In this document: piece after piece, positions 45,259 to 52,475 of the stretch
Numbering within the stretch: the stretch's first letter is position 1
Layout of the letters: each line of letters opens with the position of its first letter
DNA from: Bacteroidia bacterium
Lineage (GTDB): Bacteria; Bacteroidota; Bacteroidia; UKL13-3
Length of the DNA: 52,475 nucleotides
Assembly: GCA_019695215.1 (NCBI GenBank)
Contig: JAIBAK010000023.1
Span: forward strand, 1-52,475
Reading direction: 5' to 3'
Notes under the pieces: generated by a model
What the model was told of the DNA's origin: nothing
Database searches by the model: none
The model's input: the letters and a program-made list of their open reading frames with translations, nothing else
Translations under genes and position numbers: made by a program

Positions 45259-45981
45259 ATGCAGCAAATTGATGTAGTTCTCACACCAGCCATGCTCCCT
45301 CTTTATCAGATTGAAGGGAAAGTGGTAGTGGTTATTGATGTACTCAGGGCTACTTCATCTATTTGTGTGGCCTTTCATACCGGGGTTCAAAAAATTCTTC
45401 CCGTAAGCACCCCCGAAGAATGTGCCACCTATCAATACAAAGGATTTATATGTGCTGCCGAGCGTGACGGAATGGTGGTTGACGGATTTGATATCGGTAA
45501 TTCTCCGTTCAGCTATATGGACAAAAAACTGGAAGGAAGAAATATTGCCCTCACTACTACCAACGGAACTTATGCCATTGAGCATGCCCGCCATGCCGAC
45601 ACCGTGGTTATCGGGTCGTTTTTAAATTTGAAGGCAATATGCAACTGGATATCGAAACAAAACAAAGATGTGATTTTGCTGTGTGCCGGATGGAAAAATA
45701 AATTTAACCTCGAAGACACCCTGTTTGCCGGAGCAGTTTGTTACCATCTCAAAAACGAATTTTCGCTGTGCAGCGATGCCTCTATTGCCGCATGCGATTT
45801 ATATGAGCTGGCAAAAGATAACCTGTATGGGTACATACTTAAGTCGTCACATGCCCACAGGTTTAAAAAACTCAATATAGAACGCGATATTGAATACTGC
45901 CTGCAGCAGAGTATTTTTAATGAAATTCCGGTACTGAGCGGAGATTACCTCATAAAAATGGAATTACCCCAGCGAGGTTGA
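45259..45981 (+). CDS. comB: ComB-like 2-phosphosulfolactate phosphatase family protein
   Basis: 240 residues of the ComB family: VVVVIDVLRATSSICVAF near the N-terminus with metal-binding Asp, ICAAERDGMVVDGFDIGNSP, LTTTNGTYAIEHA and LLCAGWKNKFNLEDTLFAGA. In methanogens ComB dephosphorylates 2-phosphosulfolactate in coenzyme M synthesis (a Mg-dependent acid phosphatase). Bacteroidota do not make coenzyme M, so the bacterial substrate is probably sulfolactate-related or something else; I would treat the name as family membership only. It lies 37 bp downstream of gcvT, possibly cotranscribed. Confidence 0.87.
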   Translation: MQQIDVVLTPAMLPLYQIEGKVVVVIDVLRATSSICVAFHTGVQKILPVSTPEECATYQYKGFICAAERDGMVVDGFDIGNSPFSYMDKKLEGRNIALTTTNGTYAIEHARHADTVVIGSFLNLKAICNWISKQNKDVILLCAGWKNKFNLEDTLFAGAVCYHLKNEFSLCSDASIAACDLYELAKDNLYGYILKSSHAHRFKKLNIERDIEYCLQQSIFNEIPVLSGDYLIKMELPQRG

Positions 45982-45990
45982 CATGCGTAA

Positions 45991-46022
45991 TTTGTTATTT
46001 TACTCTTTTATATTTACCTTGC
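45991..46022 (+). promoter_or_regulatory. candidate promoter for the histidine kinase gene
   Basis: TTTG (45991-45994), a 20-base spacer and TACCTTGC (46015-46022) resemble the Bacteroidota consensus with one deviating position in the -7 box; ATG is 15 bases downstream. Confidence 0.3.
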
Positions 46023-46037
46023 CTCTGATTTAGGGTA

Positions 46038-47483
46038 TTGATGGAGACCAGTACAGTTGTTCCGACAGGCATTTTCGATTTAGCGTTTATTTTAAACGAG
46101 GATACGCAAATTTTAAATTTTGCCTCGTCAGATAATACTTTGCTTTTTGCGAGCCCCGATTATTTTCTTGGCAAAAAAGTTATAGAAGTACTGCCTCCCG
46201 GTGCAGCAGCAACCTGCATGGAATGTATTAAGCAGGCTTTCGGGTCAAATGTTTCTACCGGGTGCGAATACAGCCTAGAGCTTGAAGGAAAAGTTTGTTT
46301 CTTTCGGGCTGTGGTAAGTCCGCTGATGGGGGAAAACTTTGCGGGAAAACGGCAGGCTATTGTCACCATTCAGGATATTACCAGGGATAAACTTCAGCAA
46401 AACGAGTTACACCAACTTAATACGCGATTTAAAACCATTTTCGAATCGGCCAATGCAGGAATGGCCTTTGCCGACAGGCATGGAATGATGGTAGAGGTAA
46501 ACAAAGCCTTCGAAGAGTTGGTGGGCTATAGTGCGGATGAATTGAAAAACCGGCATTTCAATATGTTTATTCACCCTGATGATGTGCAGGACGAAAGCGT
46601 GCTGTTGCAAAAAATAGCCGATTCCGAAATTCATGATGTACGGGTAGAAAGACATTTTAAACGCAAGGGAGGAGATACTATTTGGGTTGATGCCACCATA
46701 TCGGGTATTCGTGACGAATCGGGCGAGTTAACTTACTTCGTAGGAATTTGTACCAATATCACCAAACGCAAGGAGCAGGAACTGGAGCTGGCCGCCTTAA
46801 ATGCCACCAAGGATAAATTGTTTTCGATTATTGCCCACGATCTGCGCAATCCGCTTAATGTAATATCGGGGCTGGTGAGTATACTGGTGAATGATTTTGA
46901 GAAGGAAGAACTGCGTGGGGAATCAAAGCAAATTTTGTCTATGCTCACCCAGTCAACGCTGGGCGCAAATATTTTACTCGAAAATTTATTGCAGTGGGCC
47001 AGGGCACAAACCAAATCCATTTCATTTTGCCCAACCAAAACGGAGTTAAAATTTATAGCCGATGATTTAATTCATCAGCTGGCCGGTATGGCGCAGGCCA
47101 AAAATATTTCGCTCAGTTCTTCGGTAAAAAGTGAACACACTTACCTGCTCGACTGGCAAATGATTAGTACTATTTTGCGTAACCTTATCTCAAACGCTAT
47201 TAAATTTACACCAAAAGGCGGAAGCATTGAGTTAAATATATATGGCGGTGAGAAGGAGGTAGTTTTTGAAGTAAAAGACAACGGAATTGGAATGGACAAA
47301 ACCAGAGTAAGTCATCTTTTTGACATCAACCGCATTCAAATTACTACCGGTACCGCTAACGAAAAAGGAACGGGTCTTGGCCTTTTGGTGTGCAATGAAT
47401 TTACCAAAGCCCATGGCGGAACGCTTGCTGTTACCAGCGAGCCGGGCAAAGGAAGTACCTTTATTTTGCGCATTTCGCAATAA
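46038..47483 (+). CDS. PAS-domain sensor histidine kinase
   Basis: 481 residues, no membrane segments, so a cytoplasmic sensor. PAS-like domain 1 (~10-120), PAS domain 2 (~130-245; FKTIFESANAGMAFADRHGM...FVGICTNITKRKEQE) with PAC, then HisKA with phospho-acceptor His267 (FSIIAHDLRNPLN) and HATPase_c with N box (NLISNAIKFT, Asn386), G1 (DNGIGM) and G2 (GTGLGL) boxes. All catalytic features intact. No response regulator is adjacent, so it is an orphan kinase; signal and partner unknown. Confidence 0.94.
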   Translation: MMETSTVVPTGIFDLAFILNEDTQILNFASSDNTLLFASPDYFLGKKVIEVLPPGAAATCMECIKQAFGSNVSTGCEYSLELEGKVCFFRAVVSPLMGENFAGKRQAIVTIQDITRDKLQQNELHQLNTRFKTIFESANAGMAFADRHGMMVEVNKAFEELVGYSADELKNRHFNMFIHPDDVQDESVLLQKIADSEIHDVRVERHFKRKGGDTIWVDATISGIRDESGELTYFVGICTNITKRKEQELELAALNATKDKLFSIIAHDLRNPLNVISGLVSILVNDFEKEELRGESKQILSMLTQSTLGANILLENLLQWARAQTKSISFCPTKTELKFIADDLIHQLAGMAQAKNISLSSSVKSEHTYLLDWQMISTILRNLISNAIKFTPKGGSIELNIYGGEKEVVFEVKDNGIGMDKTRVSHLFDINRIQITTGTANEKGTGLGLLVCNEFTKAHGGTLAVTSEPGKGSTFILRISQ

Positions 47484-47550
47484 AATTTAATAGTAAATAT
47501 ACTTTTTATTCCCTTTTTCAGTTAATTTTATGGCTGAATAAAAGACCATA

Positions 47551-48567
47551 ATGAATATGCTGAATCGTCTTTTAATACTTTCTGTTTTATGCATTACCGG
47601 ATTTCATAACTTTTGTTACGGGCAGGCAGATAGTTTAATGCATAAACCTTTTTGGGGGCCCTCCTCCAAGTATCGAACTAAAACCGGAGTTAATTTTTAT
47701 GTTGGATATTTAAATGATTTCGGGAGTAATCCTGCTGTTACTGCCTATTATGGTAAATATAACCTAAGCGTAAACAGGCAATATTCTTTTATCGGCAACT
47801 ATTACCTCAGTGATGAGTACAATTTAAGGGCAAATTTTAAATTAAAAAAGTATGGAGGATTCAGCCTTCGGTATCAAGACAAAACACTTGGATGGTATGA
47901 CAGAAAAACAACCGCATTGGCTTATAACTACTCCGTAAATTCAAAAATGATCGGATTATTTTCATTTGCTTTTGAAGCATGTGCTTTAAGACGATTCTTT
48001 GACAGGTCTGCAATGAATCTTTCTCCGGGAGGCTATGCTTCTTCAGCTATTATGGTGCCCGATTTTAATGCAGGATTTATTTACAGCAAACGTAACTTTA
48101 TTGCTGAAGGACTGTGTTCTCATCTTTTAGAACCTAATATTTCATTCTATAAAACACCGGGGAATGCAAGTAATCTACAACGGAATTATTTTGCGCGCTT
48201 AAGTTATGTTATAACAGGAGGAGGTCGGGCGTTTATGCCAATTGCTATTGTTCCGGGGGTAAGTTGGTCGCGGGTGGAAAACCATACAAAAATTCTAAGC
48301 GGGTTATGTACCGTAGATTACGATTTGTTTGCAGTTACAGTTGAGGTAAGTTCAGATAAGTCGTGGGAAACGCGGCTTACATTTATGAACAAATTGAACA
48401 AATACCGAAAGAGTCATATATATAATCAATTAAGGTTAAATATGAGTTATAGAAAATATGTTTCGTTAAGCAACGATTACGGAACACAGGTGGGAGAGTT
48501 CAGGTTTGGATTAAATTACAATTTTGGTAAATGGGACGCGCAGCCAAGACATATAGACAGATTTTAG
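47551..48567 (+). CDS. PorP/SprF-like outer membrane protein (divergent)
   Basis: 338 residues. Signal peptide 1-25 (ends CYGQA). The mature part is rich in alternating aromatic/hydrophobic strands ending in an outer-membrane-type YNFGK-like segment (RFGLNYNFGKW). The stretch MVPDFNAGFIYSKRNFIAEG followed by LCSHLLEPNISF resembles the PDFNAG...YAGLS..HLLEP core of PorP/SprF proteins. The usual N-terminal NPAYAG motif is absent, so it is a divergent member. PorP/SprF proteins assist secretion of adhesins with type B sorting domains and normally lie next to them; the next gene, overlapping by 37 bp, encodes a CHU_C-like domain, supporting the assignment. Confidence 0.6.
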   Translation: MNMLNRLLILSVLCITGFHNFCYGQADSLMHKPFWGPSSKYRTKTGVNFYVGYLNDFGSNPAVTAYYGKYNLSVNRQYSFIGNYYLSDEYNLRANFKLKKYGGFSLRYQDKTLGWYDRKTTALAYNYSVNSKMIGLFSFAFEACALRRFFDRSAMNLSPGGYASSAIMVPDFNAGFIYSKRNFIAEGLCSHLLEPNISFYKTPGNASNLQRNYFARLSYVITGGGRAFMPIAIVPGVSWSRVENHTKILSGLCTVDYDLFAVTVEVSSDKSWETRLTFMNKLNKYRKSHIYNQLRLNMSYRKYVSLSNDYGTQVGEFRFGLNYNFGKWDAQPRHIDRF

Positions 48568-49007
48568 CAACGCTTTTTTTAGTTGAGTTGTTATTGGTAT
48601 CCGGCTGTAAGAAGGAAACTCAAAACGGACAATTCAATTATAAGTATACCTGGCTTTTCAATAACAAGTGTGGTGGTCAACTCACAGTTGAAGTTCCTAA
48701 CTCCATTTATCCATTTGGGAGGCATTATGAATGGGAGGTTGCTTTTTCGGTATTATTTAATCAGGATACCTGCAACGGAATTCCGAATGAACCAGATTCA
48801 GCAGTTAAATCATTTTTAGTTGAAGTACGCGATATTCATAATAAAGTTTTTTTCACAAGCACCGGTATGCATTCGAAATGGTATGCGAAAGATCAAACTA
48901 ATAATGGGGCTGATGTCTCACCCGGTCAATACCTGTGGAAACTCCGAATTGAAGATTTAGACGGAGTAATTCATGAAGAACACGGAATGGTGAATGTGAT
49001 TTACTAA
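48531..49007 (+). CDS. lipoprotein with CHU_C-like (type B sorting) domain
   Basis: 158 residues from ATG 48531, overlapping the PorP/SprF-like gene by 37 bp. It starts with a lipoprotein signal and lipobox LLVSGC (Cys ~26). The C-terminal half (about 90-158) follows the CHU_C pattern: SFLVEVRDIHNKVFF (like the IFDRWGNLVF strand), a Trp (SKWYAKD), NGADVSPGQYLWKLRIEDLDG and HGMVNVIY as the terminal strand. CHU_C domains normally sit at the end of huge adhesins secreted by T9SS with a PorP/SprF partner. Here it is almost a stand-alone domain on a lipid anchor. An accessory or decoy role is speculative. The stop overlaps the convergent transketolase stop. Confidence 0.6.
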   Translation: MGRAAKTYRQILATLFLVELLLVSGCKKETQNGQFNYKYTWLFNNKCGGQLTVEVPNSIYPFGRHYEWEVAFSVLFNQDTCNGIPNEPDSAVKSFLVEVRDIHNKVFFTSTGMHSKWYAKDQTNNGADVSPGQYLWKLRIEDLDGVIHEEHGMVNVIY

Positions 49008-49960
49008 CCTCTTCTTGACATCACTTTCAGCACAGCTTCTACAATATCCGGAGTGTCGAGTTTATATTTTTTCAATAAATCTTCGGGTACACCACTCTCG
49101 CCAAAGCTATCGTTTACGGCAACCATTTCAACTGGGGCAGGTGTGTTGCGGGCCAATAGCTGGCAAATGCTGTCGCCCAGGCCGCCATGGCGCTGGTGCT
49201 CTTCGGCTGTTACCACACATTTGGTTTTGGCCACCGATTTTAACACAGCAGTTTCGTCCAGAGGTTTAATGGTGTGTATATTGATGATTTCCGCATCAAT
49301 GCCTTTCTCAGCTAAAATATGTCCGGCTTCAATGGCTTTCCATACTAAATGGCCCGTAGCAAAAATGCTTACATCTTTTCCTTCATTCACCATCCAGGCC
49401 TTACCAATTTGAAATTTTTGATCGGGGGCGGTAAAGTTGGGTACTACAGGGCGGCCAAAACGCAAATACACCGGCCCGTTATAAGCGGCAATGGCCATGG
49501 TGGCGGCTTTGGTCTGGTTGTAATCACATGGATTAATGACTGTCATGTTCGGCAGCATTTTCATCAGTCCTATATCTTCGAGTATCTGATGTGTGGCTCC
49601 GTCTTCACCTAAAGTTAATCCGGCATGTGAAGCACAAATTTTTACATTTTTGTTGGAGTAGGCCACCGACTGGCGAATTTGATCAAACACGCGGCCGGTA
49701 GAGAAATTGGCAAACGTTCCTGTAAACGGAATTTTCCCTCCGATGCTCATTCCTGCGGCAAGCCCTATCATATTTGCTTCGGCAATTCCCACCTGAAAAA
49801 AACGCTCGGGGAATGCAGCCTTAAATGCATCCATCTTCACCGAGCCGGTAAGGTCGGCACAAAGCGCTACCACTTCACTGTTGCTTTTTCCGGCTTCGAG
49901 TAAACCGGCACCAAAGCCTGAGCGGGTATCTTTTTTATCAAATATTTCGTAGTGTTTCAT
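49004..49960 (-). CDS. transketolase, C-terminal subunit
   Basis: 318 residues, the Pyr plus C-terminal domains of a split transketolase. Motifs: FQVGIAEANMIGLAAGMSIGG with the catalytic Glu of the pyrimidine-binding site, PFTGTFANFSTGR, and HAGLTLGEDGATHQILEDIG. It pairs with the TPP/Mg-binding half encoded at 51346-52188 to interconvert pentose-phosphate sugars. A VWA-domain gene is inserted between the two halves, ending 3 bp before this start. Its stop shares bases with the convergent lipoprotein gene. The split form is usual in many Bacteroidota and archaea. Confidence 0.94.
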   Translation of the reverse strand: MKHYEIFDKKDTRSGFGAGLLEAGKSNSEVVALCADLTGSVKMDAFKAAFPERFFQVGIAEANMIGLAAGMSIGGKIPFTGTFANFSTGRVFDQIRQSVAYSNKNVKICASHAGLTLGEDGATHQILEDIGLMKMLPNMTVINPCDYNQTKAATMAIAAYNGPVYLRFGRPVVPNFTAPDQKFQIGKAWMVNEGKDVSIFATGHLVWKAIEAGHILAEKGIDAEIINIHTIKPLDETAVLKSVAKTKCVVTAEEHQRHGGLGDSICQLLARNTPAPVEMVAVNDSFGESGVPEDLLKKYKLDTPDIVEAVLKVMSRRG

Positions 49961-49963
49961 GTG

Positions 49964-51346
49964 TTACAAATTTATAGTAGTAGCGTAAGCTGATGTTATT
50001 TTAAATTCTCTTTCGAAAGTGTAATACGAGCGGGTCATGTTTTTGGGCCGATACACAATTTTATATATTCCCGGTTGCATGGTGATGGTTTGTGTTTTGT
50101 TTACCAAATCAATTTCACATACCAGTTCCATCCGGTTATTTACCATCTGGTAAACGGCTCCCCACACTTCGGTTCCCGATAGTATATTTAATTTTCCGGG
50201 TTGGGGCACACTTATATTGGTGGTGGTGCTTTGGTTTATACTCACCCCGCTCAGTTTCATTCGGGGAAGGGTGAGAATTTCCAAATCGTATTTCCCAACC
50301 AGCATTTTATGGGTGCTGTTAAATTCCTGCACATACATGGTTTGCATGTCTCCGCCTTTGCGAATAATGCATTCAAGGCGCGGATAATTGGTAATTCCTT
50401 CGCAGGCTAATTTTAAATAACCCTGCGGGGCATCAATGCCAATGATATTGTGTTTGCCCGGCACCAGTTCCACCCCTTCTTTTACTACCTGTGGGGTGGT
50501 GTGAACTACCACGGTATATTTCACGGTAGGGTCGAGGGTAATAGTATCGGGGTAGCCGCGGTCGTTTATTACATGCAGGTAATTGTAGAGCAGTAAACCC
50601 GTGTGTGAGTCGTAAAAACTCATGTTTACATTGGTTTCGCTGGGCTTTGAATAAATATCGAGCAGGTTTACCTGAGCGGTGGTGGTGTTGAGTGCCTGCG
50701 ATACCACCACATTCAGTGCATTGGCAAAAGTAGCCTCGGTACTCGCATCGTAAAAACGGCCTACACATTCAAATGCTTTTCTGAAATCATCTGTCATAGC
50801 ACCCACCCCGATGATAAATGGCCGCAGGGCTACTCCGTTTCGCTGCAAAGCTTCCGATACCGCACAAGGGTCGCCCTTGCATTCTTCGAGCCCGTCAGTG
50901 ATAAGGATGATGATATTGCGCGCATTTTTATCCGGAAAATCATTGGCAGCCTGTGTGAGCGAATAGGCAATAAGGGTGGTTCCCTTGGGTGAGATGGTTT
51001 GTAATTTCTTTTTAATATCTCCGTGGTTATTGGCTTTAAAACCCACTTCAAGTTTGGTGTCTTTACAGTTTTGGTCAACAATGGGACTTTGATGTCCGTA
51101 AACACGCAGGGCCACTTCCACATTTTTGTACTGTGCCAAACTGTCGAGCACCGAACCAAGTAACCGTTTGGCTACATCCATTCGGTCTTTTCCCTTGTCC
51201 ATTTGGGCCAGCATACTTCCCGATGCATCGAGTAAAAAAAGAATCCGTGTTTTGTTGCCGTTTTGCTGTGCACGCAAAGCAGCAGGCTGCAGCATACCAA
51301 CCGAAAAAACAACTAATAAACAAAAACGAATCAGTGCCCGGTTCAT
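49964..51346 (-). CDS. secreted von Willebrand factor A domain protein inside the transketolase operon
   Basis: 460 residues. Signal peptide 1-26 (ends ALRAQQ). The VWA domain (~34-215) has an intact MIDAS: DASGS (Asp40, Ser42, Ser44), Thr in KGTTLIAYSL (~123) and Asp151 (ITDGLEEC), so it can bind a metal and a protein ligand. The rest (~220-460) is several beta-sandwich repeats (LDIYSKPSETNVNMSFYD, VPQPGKLNILSGTEVWG, PGIYKIVY). The start overlaps the upstream transketolase N-half stop by 1 base (TAATG) and the stop is 3 bp before the C-half, so it is translated in the same operon. A periplasmic/surface protein lying between two cytoplasmic enzyme subunits is odd; its role is unknown. Confidence 0.87.
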   Translation of the reverse strand: MNRALIRFCLLVVFSVGMLQPAALRAQQNGNKTRILFLLDASGSMLAQMDKGKDRMDVAKRLLGSVLDSLAQYKNVEVALRVYGHQSPIVDQNCKDTKLEVGFKANNHGDIKKKLQTISPKGTTLIAYSLTQAANDFPDKNARNIIILITDGLEECKGDPCAVSEALQRNGVALRPFIIGVGAMTDDFRKAFECVGRFYDASTEATFANALNVVVSQALNTTTAQVNLLDIYSKPSETNVNMSFYDSHTGLLLYNYLHVINDRGYPDTITLDPTVKYTVVVHTTPQVVKEGVELVPGKHNIIGIDAPQGYLKLACEGITNYPRLECIIRKGGDMQTMYVQEFNSTHKMLVGKYDLEILTLPRMKLSGVSINQSTTTNISVPQPGKLNILSGTEVWGAVYQMVNNRMELVCEIDLVNKTQTITMQPGIYKIVYRPKNMTRSYYTFEREFKITSAYATTINL

Positions 51347-52188
51347 TAATAATCTCCCAGAGTTTCGTCTAATTGTTTTAAAGCCGATGCCAGCTGCTCG
51401 TCATTGGGAGCTACTCCGTGCCATTTGTGGCTGCCCATCATAAAATCTACGCCCTGTCCCATTTCTGTTTTCATGATTACAAAAACGGGTTTTCCTTTTC
51501 CGCAGGCGGCCTTTGCTTCGTTCATCACTTTTACCACATCGGCCATATCATTTCCGTTCATATGCAATACCTGCCATCCAAACGAGGAAATTTTTGCAGT
51601 GATATCATCAAAGCCCATAATTTCTACGGTAGAACCGTCAATCTGCTGTTTGTTGAAATCAATGGTAAGAATTAAATTATCTACCTTGTTGTGGGCCGCA
51701 TACATCAGTGCTTCCCATATTTGTCCTTCCTGCATTTCTCCGTCACCCATCAGGGCGTAAACAAGCGAGGTGTCGTTATTCAGTTTTTTTGCCTGTGCCG
51801 CCCCCACGGCCACCGATACTCCCTGACCCAATGAGCCTGAAGCAATGCGCACACCGGGTAAATGTTCGGCAGTGGCCGGATGTCCCTGCAAGCGCGAATT
51901 GAGCTGACGAAACGTGGCTAATTCTTTCACCGGAAAATAACCCGAGCGCGCAAGTACGCTGTAAAACACTGGTGAGATATGTCCGTTGCTCAAAAAGAAA
52001 ATATCTTCTCCCTTGCCGTCCATCTTAAACTCAGGGTTGTGTTTCATGATATCAAAATAAAGAGCCGTAAGAAAATCGGCACAACCCAGCGAGCCGCCCG
52101 GGTGCCCCGATTTACATCCATGCACCATGCGCACTATATCCCTGCGTACCTGTGAGGCAGTTCGTTTTAATTCGTTGATTTCAGCCAT
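51346..52188 (-). CDS. transketolase, N-terminal (TPP-binding) subunit
   Basis: 280 residues, the PP domain half. TPP/Mg motif GDGEMQEGQIWEAL...IDFNKQQIDG is intact, as are HGCKSGHPGGSLG and GHISPVFYSVLA. The first gene of the operon; the promoter should lie in the ~135 bp between its start (52188) and the divergent oxidoreductase gene, but I see no clean TAnnTTTG box there for this strand. Together with the 49004-49960 product it forms a complete transketolase. Confidence 0.95.
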   Translation of the reverse strand: MAEINELKRTASQVRRDIVRMVHGCKSGHPGGSLGCADFLTALYFDIMKHNPEFKMDGKGEDIFFLSNGHISPVFYSVLARSGYFPVKELATFRQLNSRLQGHPATAEHLPGVRIASGSLGQGVSVAVGAAQAKKLNNDTSLVYALMGDGEMQEGQIWEALMYAAHNKVDNLILTIDFNKQQIDGSTVEIMGFDDITAKISSFGWQVLHMNGNDMADVVKVMNEAKAACGKGKPVFVIMKTEMGQGVDFMMGSHKWHGVAPNDEQLASALKQLDETLGDY

Positions 52189-52323
52189 ATTCTGTTTTAT
52201 GATTGCAGCATCAAAGTTGACTCATTCAATATTCCCAAACAAAATTCCGACTTTTGTAATATCAACAAGTTATACAATAGTATCAAACAGCTTGTTGCCA
52301 GATTTTTAGGATAAACACCTAAC

Positions 52324-52475
52324 ATGAAAAAACAACTCGAACTCACCCTTAGCCCCGAGGAAGCCGCTGTGAGCAGCCGCTTACTTACCCGTGTGGCCAA
52401 TGAATTAAAGGTTCCCGCATCGGGTATTGTGCATATTCAAAAACTGAAACAATCTATTGATGCGCGCAGAAATCC
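52324..52475 (+). CDS. FAD-dependent oxidoreductase, N-terminus (3' truncated by the window edge)
   Basis: The first 50 codons only: MKKQLELTLSPEEAAV...VPASGIVHIQKLKQSIDARR. The opening 'ELTLSPEEA' strand plus 'KQSIDARR' is the N-terminal domain of the large NAD(P)/FAD-dependent oxidoreductase family found in Bacteroidota; the FAD-binding domain would follow beyond base 52475. The call rests on that short stretch. Confidence 0.6.
   Translation, partial: MKKQLELTLSPEEAAVSSRLLTRVANELKVPASGIVHIQKLKQSIDARRN

Noticed and set aside
1..52475. tRNA, rRNA or riboswitch genes
   Set aside because: I looked for T-loop-like GGTTCRAATCC stretches and known leader structures in the intergenic gaps and saw none; a covariance-model search would settle it.

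Overview
The window looks like a piece of a Bacteroidota chromosome of moderate G+C (by eye about 40-45%). I infer this from four proteins ending in type IX secretion (T9SS) C-terminal sorting domains, a PorZ homologue, a PorP/SprF-like protein next to a CHU_C-like protein, Bacteroidota-style -7 promoter boxes (TAnnTTTG), a Bacteroidota-type gene order ileS - DksA-like - lspA, and dispersed repeats of the kind that translate as 'HVERSRN'. I cannot name a genus. I see no tRNA, rRNA, CRISPR array, insertion sequence, integrase or phage gene.

Layout. 1-8.8 kb: the end of rmuC, then on the minus strand a large secreted T9SS protein and a tightly packed porZ - GT39-like - recO operon. 8.8-11.9 kb: an RND/MMPL exporter and a DUF433/DUF5615 toxin-antitoxin pair with its own promoter and palindromic operator candidates. 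12.0-17.1 kb: ileS (with an in-frame repeat insertion), a histone-H1-like/DksA fusion, and lspA, with two strong terminators. 17.2-22.6 kb (minus): an RRM RNA-binding protein, serS and a secreted subtilisin-like T9SS protease. 22.7-28.6 kb: lpdA, a phospholipase D/cardiolipin synthase, an acyltransferase, an AhpD-like protein coupled to menE, and a small DUF2795 protein. 28.7-33.5 kb is the accessory part: one AT-rich gene for a metallophosphoesterase-STAND NTPase of defence-protein architecture, preceded by a 1.3-kb gene-free stretch packed with hairpins, a 113-bp element with terminal inverted repeats, and eight exact-length 42-bp tandem repeats.

33.5-41.3 kb: an esterase-like lipoprotein, a CPBP membrane protease, a degenerate Fic protein with a DNA-binding domain, and a three-gene glycosyltransferase operon (GT39-like/TPR, GT2, STELLO-like). 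41.4-49.0 kb (plus): a CotH-kinase/lamin-tail T9SS protein, gcvT, comB-like, a PAS histidine kinase, a PorP/SprF-like protein and an overlapping CHU_C-like lipoprotein. 49.0-52.2 kb (minus): a transketolase split into two subunits with a von Willebrand A protein between them in one operon. The last 152 bases begin an FAD-dependent oxidoreductase.

Functionally most of the window is housekeeping (translation, repair, central metabolism) plus cell-surface secretion. The best candidate for an under-described system is the metallophosphoesterase-STAND protein at 28.7-32.2 kb with the large imperfect inverted repeat just upstream of it. Secondary candidates are the VWA protein embedded in the split transketolase operon, the PorP/SprF-like plus CHU_C-lipoprotein pair, and the degenerate Fic regulator.
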